A model generated the notes under the pieces. The model worked only from the letters and a program-made list of their open reading frames with translations. It searched no databases and was not told the origin of the DNA. The position numbers and the translations under genes were made by a program. A stretch of 64,000 nucleotides of DNA from JAZRWQ01 sp045541395 (GTDB lineage: Bacteria > Bacillota > Clostridia > Oscillospirales > UMGS1783). Below are positions 49,776-58,028 of the stretch, in pieces (positions within the stretch are counted from its first letter, which is position 1; every line of letters begins with the position of its first letter). Location: assembly GCA_045541395.1 (NCBI GenBank), contig JAZQIZ010000031.1, forward strand, positions 13,453 through 77,452. Reading direction: 5' to 3'.

Positions 49776-50816
49776 ATGACAAAAACGGGTAAGGTTACAA
49801 TTTATGATATAGCCGAAAAATCGGGAGTCTCGGTGGCCACGGTTAACCGGGCATTGAATGACCGCGACCGAATAAGCGAAAGCACCAGAAAGAAGGTGCT
49901 TTTGGCGGCGCAGGAATTAGGCTATAAGGCAAATAGAGCGGCGCAGTCTCTAAGGCGCAACCCTATTCATATAGGGGTACTGCTTTGCTGCCCGGTAAGC
50001 AACTGCCTGAATGAAATTAAAAGAGGCATTGTAAGCGGATTTGAGGCCCTTGCCCAGTACAACGTATTTTCGGATATACGCTGTATTGTTGGCTGTAATG
50101 CTTCGGATAAATATGAAGAAGTAAGCGGCATAATTTCCGAGTTTGAAAGCAAGGGTTACGGCGGAATGATACTTTTCCTTTCGGGTGATACCGCCCTTTT
50201 TGAAAAGCAGATAACTGCCGCCAGCACCAAAATACCCGTTGCCTCTATTGCCAATGCCACCGCTTCGGGGCAGATATCCGTTACAGCAGACGGGTACTGT
50301 GCAGGCAGGCTTGCGGCGGAGCTTTTAAACCTTGCGGCAAAAAAGAGGCGCACTGCGGTTATTGCAGGCAACCTAAGAACACCTATTCACGCCTCCAACA
50401 TTCAGGGCTTTCTTTCCTTTGGGAAGGAGCATAATTTTGCCCTTACGGATATTTACGAGCACGATGACGAGCCTAATAAATTTGAAAGGACCGTAAAGGA
50501 GGTATTCAATAAAGAGTACGACGGAATATATATTACCTCCTCGGTTGAAAAGACCACCGCCGATATTATAAAAGCAGAAGCTAAGGGCAAGGATATTTCT
50601 ATAGTATGTACCGACCTTTACCCTGAGACCCGCGCACTTTTAAAGGAAGAGATAATAAGCGCCACTATTTTTCAGGATCAGTTCAAGCAAGGGAAAACCG
50701 TTGTTAAGCGGCTTTATGAATATATTTGCGATAAGACCGGCGAAGGCAACCTGCTGTTGCTTCCGGGCCTTGTTTTCTCTTCGGATATGGAGAAATACCC
50801 GCAGGATGAGCTGTAA
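49776..50816 (+). CDS. LacI-family transcriptional regulator of the KDG-type operon
   Basis: A 346-residue LacI/GalR regulator. The helix-turn-helix is VTIYDIAEKSGVSVATVNRA, the hinge helix is YKANRAAQSLRRNP, then the sugar-binding core (IGVLLCCPVSNCLNEIKRGI). It is divergent from the aldolase-kdgK-yhcH-eda operon with a 22-bp palindrome between, so it most likely represses that operon until a sugar acid or its breakdown product is present. Its binding core has a LacI-like region close in style to the regulator at 21947 but the predicted operator differs. Confidence 0.92.
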   Translation: MTKTGKVTIYDIAEKSGVSVATVNRALNDRDRISESTRKKVLLAAQELGYKANRAAQSLRRNPIHIGVLLCCPVSNCLNEIKRGIVSGFEALAQYNVFSDIRCIVGCNASDKYEEVSGIISEFESKGYGGMILFLSGDTALFEKQITAASTKIPVASIANATASGQISVTADGYCAGRLAAELLNLAAKKRRTAVIAGNLRTPIHASNIQGFLSFGKEHNFALTDIYEHDDEPNKFERTVKEVFNKEYDGIYITSSVEKTTADIIKAEAKGKDISIVCTDLYPETRALLKEEIISATIFQDQFKQGKTVVKRLYEYICDKTGEGNLLLLPGLVFSSDMEKYPQDEL

Positions 50817-50818
50817 AA

Positions 50819-50849
50819 ATAAAACCTCTCTTAAAAAGAGAGGTTTTTT
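50819..50849. terminator. bidirectional terminator between LacI gene and copZ
   Basis: Hairpin AAAACCTCTC-TTAAAAA-GAGAGGTTTT with T run on the plus strand; lies between convergent genes. Confidence 0.85.
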
Positions 50850-50850
50850 A

Positions 50851-51045
50851 TTATGCTATAGAAATTACGTCAAAGCCTAAATCTTCAACGGTCTCCTTTA
50901 AAAGGGCTTCGTTTTCAACACCCTCTACGGTGGCGGTTGCGCTTTCCAGGTCTACCTTTACGGTGGCACCTAAGGCAGTCAGAGCCTTTTCAACTCTTGC
51001 AACACAGTTCATGCAATGCATGCCTTCGATTTTTAAAGTTTTCAT
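50851..51045 (-). CDS. copZ: copper chaperone / heavy-metal-associated domain protein
   Basis: A 64-residue single HMA domain with the metal-binding M-x-C-x-x-C in KIEGMHCMNCVARVEKAL, followed by the ferredoxin-like beta-alpha-beta pattern ending DLGFDVISIA. It delivers Cu(I) to the neighbouring P-type ATPase. It follows copA by 12 nt with AAAGGAGA as ribosome-binding site. No CopY- or CsoR-type regulator is next to the pair. Confidence 0.9.
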   Translation of the reverse strand: MKTLKIEGMHCMNCVARVEKALTALGATVKVDLESATATVEGVENEALLKETVEDLGFDVISIA

Positions 51046-51057
51046 ATGCTTTCTCCT

Positions 51058-53301
51058 TTATTTGAGTATTTTATATAATCTTAACGCATTGGTTACAACA
51101 AAAAGTGAGCTTAGGCTCATTGCGGCGGCGCCTATCATTGGATTTAAAGTTATGCCGATAAAGGAGAAAACTCCTGCCGCAAGGGGGATACCAAGGGTAT
51201 TATAAAAGAATGCCCAGAAAAGATTTTGCTTAATATTGCGAATAGTCTTTTTACTGAATCTTACCGCCCTTGCTACGTCCAGAGGATCATCCTTCATTAA
51301 AACGATATCGGCGCTGTCTATGGCAATATCAGTGCCGGCCCCAAGGGCAATGCCTATATGAGCGCGCATTAAAGCGGGAGCATCGTTTATACCGTCACCT
51401 ACCATTGCTACCTTCTTGCCGCTTTCCATTAAGGCGGCAATATTCTTTTCCTTATCCTGCGGGAGGACCTGAGCAATTACCTGAGAAATACCTAAGGTTT
51501 TGGCAATAGCATTGGCGGCGCCTTTGGAATCTCCCGTAAGCATAACGGTTTCTATGCCCATACCCTTAAGGTCCTCTATTGCCTTCAGGGCGGTTTCCCT
51601 TACGGTGTCTGCCACGGCAATAAGCCCTAAGCTTAAGCCTTCACAGCCAAAGAACATAACAGTCTTACCCTGAGAGGAAAGCTCCTCTGCCTTTTGGGAA
51701 AGGGCGCTGATATCAATATTACATTCTTCCATAAAGGCTTTATTGCCGCCTACAACGGTTTTATTTAATATTACGCCCCTTACTCCCCTGCCGGATACTG
51801 CCTCAAAGGCTTCTACCGGAACAAGCTCCCCTTCAAAGCGATTTGTTACTGCCTTGGAAAGAGGATGTTCACTGCCCGCTTCAACCGAAGCGGCAAGCCT
51901 TAAAAGGGCGCCTTCTTCAACGCCTGCCGCAGGGAATATATCGGTTACCTGAGGCTTGCCTTTGGTAAGGGTGCCTGTTTTATCTAAAACCACTGTATCT
52001 ACGGTATGGAGCCCCTCAAGGGCCTGAGCGCTTTTTATAAGAATGCCGAAGGAAGCGCATTTGCCCGAAGCCACGGTTATGGCAACGGGTGTTGCAAGGC
52101 CTAAAGCGCAGGGGCAGGAAATAACAAGAACGGAAATTGCAAAGGAAAGGGCTTGCTCAAAAGAGGCGCCTATTATAAGCCATACAATAAAGGTTATAAG
52201 GGCAATGCTCATTACCACCGGCACAAACACACCGCTTATTTTATCGGCCAGCCTTGCAATAGGGGCTTTGGAGGCCGAAGCGTCTTCCATAAGCTTTATT
52301 ATCTGAGAAAGGGTAGTATCGCCGCCGACCTTAAGAGCTTTGATCTTTAGAAGGCCGCTTTGGTTTATGGTAGCGCTTATAACGTTATCGCCAACGGTTT
52401 TATCTACAGGAATGCTTTCGCCGGTAATGGCGGCTTCATCTACAGCGCTTGCGCCTTCTGTTACAATACCGTCCACAGGTACAGAGGCGCCGGGTTTAAC
52501 GGTAACAATATCGCCTACTAAAATATTTTCGGCTTCAATTTCCATTTCAATGCCGTTTCTTTCAACTACTGCGGTTTTAACCGAAAGGTCCTTAAGCTTA
52601 TTTATAGCCTGACCTGTTTTGCCTTTGGAACGCTCCTCTAAGGTTTTGCCGACTGTAACAAGGGTTAGTATCATTGCCGCAGACTCGAAATACAAATTGG
52701 AAATATACTTTGCGGTAATTTCGGGAGCGTTGTTGCCAATACCGTAGGCTATCATATAAATAGCGAAAACCCCGTAAAGCAATGCGGCAAAAGAGCCTAC
52801 CGCAACAAGGCTGTCCATATTGGGGGACTTATTCCATATAGCCTTAAAGCCAACAATATAAAACTTACGGTTTAAATAAATTACAGGCAAGGTAAGAAGA
52901 AACTGCGTAAAGGCAAAGGCAACGCCGTTTTTCTCGCCATGCAAAAAGGAAGGCAACGGAGCGCCTATCATATGGCCCATAGAAACGTACATTAAAATTA
53001 CAAGAAAAACAACCGAAAGAATAAGCCTTGTTTTCATATTCCCAAAGGCCTCTTCCTTATTTTCCTTAGGAGCTTCTTTTTTCTTTTCTGTTATGGGAGT
53101 GGCGCCAAATCCTGCCTTTGCAACGGCGGTTATAATTGCTTCTTCCGTAACCAAAGCTTCATCGTACTTGCAAAAAAGAACCTTTGCAAGAAGATTTACC
53201 TGGGCGCTTTCCATACCCTTTATTCTTCCTACAACTCTCTCAACCGAAGCCGAACAAGCCGCGCAGCTCATTCCCTCTACATTAAACTTCTGTTCTTTCA
53301 C
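51058..53301 (-). CDS. copA: copper-translocating P-type ATPase
   Basis: A 747-residue P1B-type ATPase exporting Cu(I). In order: one N-terminal HMA domain (VEGMSCAACSASVERV), membrane helices, the actuator TGES loop (AITGESIPVDK), the transmembrane metal site CPC (VISCPCALGLATPVA), the phosphorylation site DKTGTLTKG, the HP motif (GSEHPLSKAV) and MVGDGINDAPAL. Starts with GTG at 53301 after GAGGTGG. First gene of a copA-copZ operon. Confidence 0.95.
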   Translation of the reverse strand: MKEQKFNVEGMSCAACSASVERVVGRIKGMESAQVNLLAKVLFCKYDEALVTEEAIITAVAKAGFGATPITEKKKEAPKENKEEAFGNMKTRLILSVVFLVILMYVSMGHMIGAPLPSFLHGEKNGVAFAFTQFLLTLPVIYLNRKFYIVGFKAIWNKSPNMDSLVAVGSFAALLYGVFAIYMIAYGIGNNAPEITAKYISNLYFESAAMILTLVTVGKTLEERSKGKTGQAINKLKDLSVKTAVVERNGIEMEIEAENILVGDIVTVKPGASVPVDGIVTEGASAVDEAAITGESIPVDKTVGDNVISATINQSGLLKIKALKVGGDTTLSQIIKLMEDASASKAPIARLADKISGVFVPVVMSIALITFIVWLIIGASFEQALSFAISVLVISCPCALGLATPVAITVASGKCASFGILIKSAQALEGLHTVDTVVLDKTGTLTKGKPQVTDIFPAAGVEEGALLRLAASVEAGSEHPLSKAVTNRFEGELVPVEAFEAVSGRGVRGVILNKTVVGGNKAFMEECNIDISALSQKAEELSSQGKTVMFFGCEGLSLGLIAVADTVRETALKAIEDLKGMGIETVMLTGDSKGAANAIAKTLGISQVIAQVLPQDKEKNIAALMESGKKVAMVGDGINDAPALMRAHIGIALGAGTDIAIDSADIVLMKDDPLDVARAVRFSKKTIRNIKQNLFWAFFYNTLGIPLAAGVFSFIGITLNPMIGAAAMSLSSLFVVTNALRLYKILK

Positions 53302-53382
53302 TTTACCACCTCGAATTTATACCTAATTTAAATACATTTATTGTACCACATATCTATTTTATTTTCCATAACAAAATAAAAT

Positions 53383-53409
53383 AAAAAGACGGAATTTCTT
53401 CCGTCTTTT
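53383..53409 (-). terminator. terminator of the GH127 gene
   Basis: Hairpin AAAAGACGGAA-TTTC-TTCCGTCTTTT on the GH127 side. An almost identical copy lies at 56613-56640. Confidence 0.82.
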
Positions 53410-53412
53410 ATG

Positions 53413-55374
53413 TTATTTATTTTTCAGGTCTGCTTTGGGGAAGTAGGTAATGCGAAGATTTGTACAGCCATAGGGTACTAAAGTCAGCGGCAGCTTATCG
53501 GTTACATACTGGTATTTTCCGTAAGGCTCGGTTGTTTTTTCGGGGTAAAGGGCGGTAAGGTAGGGCGCCTTATAGCAATGGGTATGAAGCTTTATGGGCG
53601 GGTTGCTCCAAACATAACCGTTTGGCTCGGTTTCTTCTATTTCAAAATCCTTTTCGTTTAATGCTTCGTCTAATGCAATATTCCAACTGAACTGATATCT
53701 TCTAAGACCTAACATTATATTATAATCGGTAACATCGGCTTCCTCGTATTTAGGATAAACATTGTACCAGCTCCAACCCTCAGTCAAAGGCGTATTGGGT
53801 CTGCCCGCGGTTTTTTGCCAATCCTCGGGAATATGATAGGAATAAGTAAGAGGGCCGTATTTTATGGCAAGGGGGTATTTTGCACCTGCATCGGTATCAT
53901 CTACGGTAATAACCTCAACGCCTGCCTTAAAGACTATTTTAACGGTATCGCCGCTATTCCACAAACGTTTAATTTCGGCATAGCCGCTCATATTTTTATT
54001 GGCGGTTACTTTCTCACCGTTTACATATATTTCATAGTCTTTTGCCCACTGAGGAATTCTTAAATTCAAGGAGAAGGACTTACTACAGTTTATTTCAAAG
54101 GCTACGGAGTTTCTGAAGGGATACAGGGTCTTCTGAGTAATGCTTATATCATTATACTTTAAAGCAGAAGGTCCGTATGCCGTAATGTAAATATTCTCTT
54201 TCTTATCGTACATATACATTGCGCCGATAAAATCAGGAACTATGCCAACGGCGTTGGTAGGGCAGCAGGAGACCCAATAGCAAGGGGCATATACCTGCTC
54301 ATCATACAGATTGCTCTGTGCTTCGGAATGCTCGGTTGCGAAGATCTGGTTAGGCGCGCTCATATAGGCAATGGCCTTTTCATCCTTTTTGCGGGCGCCT
54401 TGGGCAGCATTATAGAATATTTCCTCCATATAATCGCCGTACTCGGAACTGCCGGTAATTTCACCAAGGCAGGAATAGGCTAAATTCAGGTGAGTAAAGC
54501 TGCAGTACTCGCTATCGGCTATGGAGCTTATAGGGCCTAAGTATTCATTTACACAGGAAGGGCCGCCGGTTACGTGAACCGATTTATTGCGAAGCTTTCG
54601 AATATGTTTTATTGCCGCCTGCAAATATTCTTCCTTGCCCGTTGCGGTATAAACCTTAGCAGGGAAACGGGCTCCGAGAGCATAGCCTGTAGTATGGTTT
54701 GAATTATAGTGATAAACATCACTGAGCATTTCCTTGTAGGACTGGCCGAAAAGATTATTATTGCAAAGGTATTCTAAATAATCCTCGCAGAAATCCAGAA
54801 GATTTTTATCGCCGGTAAGGTGGTATACCCCAATCATCGGCTCTATAAGCAGGCCGCCTGCGTAACTTGTCTTTTTATCACCCGCCCAGGTCTTGCAAAA
54901 CCAAAGCATTGCTCTGTGAAGAGCTTTTAATACATCCTCATTCTTTGTAGCTTCATAATAAGCAATAAGCGCATTGGCAAGCATACCGGAACCAACAGCA
55001 TTGAAGTCATCGTAAATGGGGTCTCCTTCGTGGCAGAAGGTGCCAAGAAATCCGTCTTCAAGCTGATTTTTAAGAACGCCGTCTACCCAACTCTTTGCAA
55101 CCTCTTTCATTTCGGGGTCGTCTAATACATAGGCCCACTGAATATAGCCGCGCCAGTAATTGGCTGCAAGCTCTGCGCCCCAGCCTAAATTATGACGGTC
55201 CTCCCAGGCAGGAACCTTATAATCGCGGATAAAGGGAGCGGCTAACATTTCGGGCTCAAGCTCGTGTAAATGCCCGCCTATTCCCTCTTTACCTATTTTA
55301 AGCTGATCTTTTAAGAAGCCCTCAGCCTTTATACTGCCTAACGGGAACTTATTTAATGCCTGATATTTTTCCAT
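53413..55374 (-). CDS. GH127-type glycoside hydrolase (beta-L-arabinofuranosidase-like, DUF1680)
   Basis: A 653-residue (alpha/alpha)6-barrel protein of the DUF1680/GH127 group, whose type member removes beta-L-arabinofuranose from plant glycoproteins. Family segments are IRDYKVPAWEDRHNLGWGAE, DGFLGTFCHEGDPI, VHVTGGPSC and YWVSCCPTNAVGIVPDFIG, with the Cys region that holds the catalytic Cys. The C-terminal half is beta-sandwich (LNLRIPQWAKDYEIYVNGEK). No signal peptide, so intracellular. Its promoter (55406-55434) faces an AraC regulator. The substrate may differ, since GH127-like families also cover other sugars. Confidence 0.85.
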   Translation of the reverse strand: MEKYQALNKFPLGSIKAEGFLKDQLKIGKEGIGGHLHELEPEMLAAPFIRDYKVPAWEDRHNLGWGAELAANYWRGYIQWAYVLDDPEMKEVAKSWVDGVLKNQLEDGFLGTFCHEGDPIYDDFNAVGSGMLANALIAYYEATKNEDVLKALHRAMLWFCKTWAGDKKTSYAGGLLIEPMIGVYHLTGDKNLLDFCEDYLEYLCNNNLFGQSYKEMLSDVYHYNSNHTTGYALGARFPAKVYTATGKEEYLQAAIKHIRKLRNKSVHVTGGPSCVNEYLGPISSIADSEYCSFTHLNLAYSCLGEITGSSEYGDYMEEIFYNAAQGARKKDEKAIAYMSAPNQIFATEHSEAQSNLYDEQVYAPCYWVSCCPTNAVGIVPDFIGAMYMYDKKENIYITAYGPSALKYNDISITQKTLYPFRNSVAFEINCSKSFSLNLRIPQWAKDYEIYVNGEKVTANKNMSGYAEIKRLWNSGDTVKIVFKAGVEVITVDDTDAGAKYPLAIKYGPLTYSYHIPEDWQKTAGRPNTPLTEGWSWYNVYPKYEEADVTDYNIMLGLRRYQFSWNIALDEALNEKDFEIEETEPNGYVWSNPPIKLHTHCYKAPYLTALYPEKTTEPYGKYQYVTDKLPLTLVPYGCTNLRITYFPKADLKNK

Positions 55375-55405
55375 AAAGAGTGTCTCCTTTATTTTCTATA
55401 GCCAA

Positions 55406-55434
55406 AGTATAGCCTTATGCCTTTATAATGTAAA
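55406..55434 (-). promoter_or_regulatory. promoter of the GH127 gene
   Basis: On the minus strand TTTACA (55429-55434), 17-bp spacer, TATACT (55406-55411). Confidence 0.68.
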
Positions 55435-55500
55435 TGCACGGTTAAAATAAAGTTGGACAATCCGAACATTATTTGTTAAAATAATTTGGGAGGGGTTATT

Positions 55501-56418
55501 ATGATCTTTTATGAAATAGAGCTTTCAGGCATACCAAAGTTTGTATATGCCAGTAATGCGGACCTGCGTGATTTTAAAAATAAGTTCCCAAATGAACTAA
55601 GCGCCGATATATTGGAATTCGGGCTTATTGAAGAAGGGCGAATCTTATTAACCTACCCGAATAACAAAAGCCTTATTCTTGCGCCGGGAATGGTTACCAC
55701 AATAACAAAAGACCTGGTTTGTGAGGTAACCGCCTACAACGGAGAACGGCAAAAGCATATCAGCATAGGTGCAAATATTCCATACAGCTTTACAAAATGG
55801 AATACCGAAAAGGATATTGACCTTAACGCTCTTCAAAGCAGAGTTTTGCAAAACGGCCGTTTTTTAGTGCCCTTTGGTATGCCCGCTAACGATAACGAAA
55901 ACCTGCTTCGCCAAAAAATGCAGCGCATATTATACCTGTATTTTTCAAACAACCCCTCTGATGCCGCATACGCCGTAAGCGAATGGTTTTCTTTATTGGC
56001 CCTGCTTACTCAGCTTACTTTTAAGGAGATGGGCATAGAAAACAGCATCCATTCCCCATCCGCTTTGCGTTATATCCAAAAGGCTAAAATCTATATTCAA
56101 AACCACCACGCCCAAAAGCTCAGTATTGACTCGGTGGCCTTGCACGTAGGCATTTCTTCGGGGCATCTTTCCCGCCTTTTCCGCGAAGAAGCAAGCATAA
56201 GCGTTTTAGAATACATAAATCGCTTTCGCGTAAAGATGATGCTACAGCTTATAGAGCGCCATAAGCTACCCCTTAAAGACGCCGCCTTTGCCGTAGGTTT
56301 TGAAGACCCTGCTTATGCCAGCCGTATATTCAAAAAAATTACCGGGCTTAGCTTTCGCCAATACCTTGCCCAACAAAAAGAAAAGGTTTACAATATGGCT
56401 CAATTGGCAGATCTGTAA
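55501..56418 (+). CDS. AraC-family transcriptional regulator
   Basis: A 305-residue regulator with an N-terminal effector region of uncertain fold (MIFYEIELSGIPKFVYASNA) and a C-terminal AraC domain: LSIDSVALHVGISSGHLSRL, then LKDAAFAVGFEDPAYASRIF and FKKITGLSFRQYL. The start at 55501 follows GGGAGGGG; five codons upstream in frame are less likely. It is divergent from the GH127 gene and probably activates it. Unlike the regulator at 1968, its N-terminus is not an obvious cupin. Confidence 0.88.
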   Translation: MIFYEIELSGIPKFVYASNADLRDFKNKFPNELSADILEFGLIEEGRILLTYPNNKSLILAPGMVTTITKDLVCEVTAYNGERQKHISIGANIPYSFTKWNTEKDIDLNALQSRVLQNGRFLVPFGMPANDNENLLRQKMQRILYLYFSNNPSDAAYAVSEWFSLLALLTQLTFKEMGIENSIHSPSALRYIQKAKIYIQNHHAQKLSIDSVALHVGISSGHLSRLFREEASISVLEYINRFRVKMMLQLIERHKLPLKDAAFAVGFEDPAYASRIFKKITGLSFRQYLAQQKEKVYNMAQLADL

Positions 56419-56499
56419 TATATAATCTCCTCTTTAATAATCGCTTTACTTATGGTATAATTCAACCGATAAACTTGAATTTAACAGTGAGGCGCAAAA

Positions 56500-56586
56500 A
56501 TGAAAAAGATTGGTATCGGTCGTATATTTTCTCTTATTGGAATATTGGTTTTGTCCATGTCCCACGAACATATACATTCTTCTTAA
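56500..56586 (+). CDS. possible 28-residue peptide
   Basis: ATG at 56500 after GTGAGG opens MKKIGIGRIFSLIGILVLSM, ending SHEHIHSS. It is a short hydrophobic peptide with a His-rich tail. A TATAAT lies at about 56454-56459, with only a weak -35. The stretch 56419-56640 holds no larger gene. It may be a small membrane peptide, a decayed gene start or chance; I cannot decide. Confidence 0.28.
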   Translation: MKKIGIGRIFSLIGILVLSMSHEHIHSS

Positions 56587-56612
56587 TTGGCATTAATATA
56601 CGCAATAAAATA

Positions 56613-56640
56613 AAAAAGACGGAATTTCTTCCGTCTTTTT
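56613..56640. terminator. terminator, near-duplicate of 53383-53409
   Basis: Hairpin AAAAAGACGGAA-TTTC-TTCCGTCTTTTT preceded by AATAAAATAA, matching the site after the GH127 gene in stem and flank. It ends the FIVAR-like lipoprotein gene and anything read from the left. Confidence 0.82.
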
Positions 56641-56641
56641 T

Positions 56642-57766
56642 TCAGTTATTTAAACCAATATGTTTATTAACTTCACCTTCATAGTAAGCGAGGGTATCGG
56701 ATATTATTTTCTTATCTTCATCGCTTACGGTTATTTTCTCGCGGCCGCCCTTGCCTTCAAATATTATAGTTGTTTCATTGGAATCGGCCACCGCCCTGAG
56801 CATTTGAATTTCCTCATGTTCCATATTTGCATTTGTTGTCAGAATATGATCGTAATACAGGGCAGTACCGCAGTCATTTTCAGTCACACCGGAGGGGTCA
56901 AAGTTAGTATTGTATTCCTTTTGATCAACAACAAGGGTTACATTTTCCCAGTCAGCAGGGATATCGGGGGTATAATACCTGATACACAGATTAAAGAGTT
57001 CATAATTAATAACTACATAAGGAAGCATATAGCTTCTTTGGCTATCAATACCGGGCATTTGCTTATGATAGGCCGTGCTGTCATTGGCGGTATCAATACG
57101 GGCAATATGATCAAACTTTGAATAATACTCCCGCGCAAGTCCACGGGCATAGTTTCTGTATAGCTTCAGATATTTATTCTCTGCCGAGACCAGGTCAGAG
57201 TAGTTACCTACCATTCCTCTCAGGGATGGCTTTAGTCCGTTATAAGATTCCCTTGCGGCTTCAATTGCATCCTTGGAATCTAAGGTTACCTTGCCTATTG
57301 AAGTTATAAGGTCGGCGGTTATTTGAACCTTTCCAAGGACCTGGGTCTTATACATCTGCTGAAGACGATCAAGCTTTGAAATGTCGGCAATTTTATGGCG
57401 GTGTTCTAAAGGAATATCGTTCACCATAGTAATAATTTCGAAAATATCTTCTCCCGAGTCGAAGGTTACCTCATTAAAATCCGCCAGGACTTGATTGATA
57501 ACTTCTATTTTTTCTTCTATCTGCAAGACCGTTAACTGCTCTTTTGCTTCATATAAAACAGTTTCTTTTTTGGTTTGCTCCTTCTCTTCCTCGGTAAGTC
57601 TGCTGTAAGCGGCTTCGGCATCAACAATTGCTCTTTGGGAGCGCAAGGTTACAGTATCAATTTTATCAACCAAGGCTTCAAAGTTTTTTACGTTTTCGGT
57701 TTTTCCGCAGGCAGAAAGTGATACTGCCGTTATTAACACTAAAGCAATAGCCAATATTCTTTTCAT
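56642..57766 (-). CDS. lipoprotein with two helical FIVAR-like repeats
   Basis: A 374-residue lipoprotein (lipobox LSACG). Two copies of a helical repeat are visible: VDKIDTVTLRSQRAIVDAEA...YSRLTEEEK (about residues 33-65) and ITSIGKVTLDSKDAIEAARE...YNGLKPSLR (about 150-185). This pattern (I-x-x-V-T-L-x-S-x-x-A-I-x-x-A-x-x-x-Y-x-x-L) is common in Firmicutes surface proteins. The C-terminal third is unassigned. Its promoter has the same 11-bp repeat arrangement as the operon at 45.3 kb, so both probably answer the same signal. Confidence 0.78.
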   Translation of the reverse strand: MKRILAIALVLITAVSLSACGKTENVKNFEALVDKIDTVTLRSQRAIVDAEAAYSRLTEEEKEQTKKETVLYEAKEQLTVLQIEEKIEVINQVLADFNEVTFDSGEDIFEIITMVNDIPLEHRHKIADISKLDRLQQMYKTQVLGKVQITADLITSIGKVTLDSKDAIEAARESYNGLKPSLRGMVGNYSDLVSAENKYLKLYRNYARGLAREYYSKFDHIARIDTANDSTAYHKQMPGIDSQRSYMLPYVVINYELFNLCIRYYTPDIPADWENVTLVVDQKEYNTNFDPSGVTENDCGTALYYDHILTTNANMEHEEIQMLRAVADSNETTIIFEGKGGREKITVSDEDKKIISDTLAYYEGEVNKHIGLNN

Positions 57767-57850
57767 AATCTTCTCCTTTCATTATTTAAAACCTATGAAC
57801 AGATATTAAATTAATGTTGGGCCGTAATTTTTCCTTATTATTACAACTGT

Positions 57851-57957
57851 ATAGTAGCATAGGGGGAAGGTGGCTGTCAACAGGTGAAATACACAAAATT
57901 ATGGAAATTTTCAAAGAATCTCTGAAAAGGTTACAAAACGGTTACAAAGCGGTAACA
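57851..57957 (-). promoter_or_regulatory. lipoprotein promoter with 11-bp upstream direct repeats
   Basis: On the minus strand TTGACA (57875-57880), 18-bp spacer, TACTAT (57851-57856). Repeats TGTAAC at 57930-57935 and 57941-57946 and TGTTAC at 57952-57957 lie at 11-bp steps. The distance from the -35 box to the first repeat is 49 bp, exactly as at 45372-45477, and both -35 boxes continue as TTGACAGC. Confidence 0.7.
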
Positions 57958-57982
57958 AACTGTTACTTTTTCGGGGACATAA

Positions 57983-58022
57983 CAAAAAAGTTCCCACCCC
58001 CGATTGTTTTCAGGGGTGGGAA
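57983..58022 (-). terminator. terminator of tyrS
   Basis: Minus-strand hairpin TTCCCACCCC...GGGGGTGGGAA followed by CTTTTTTG, just past the tyrS stop. Confidence 0.85.
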
Positions 58023-58028
58023 ATTAAA

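Noticed and set aside
53325..53350. TACA-N5-TGTA inverted repeat near the copA start as a CopY operator
   Set aside because: CopY boxes have TACA-N2-TGTA; the spacing is wrong and no CopY gene is nearby.
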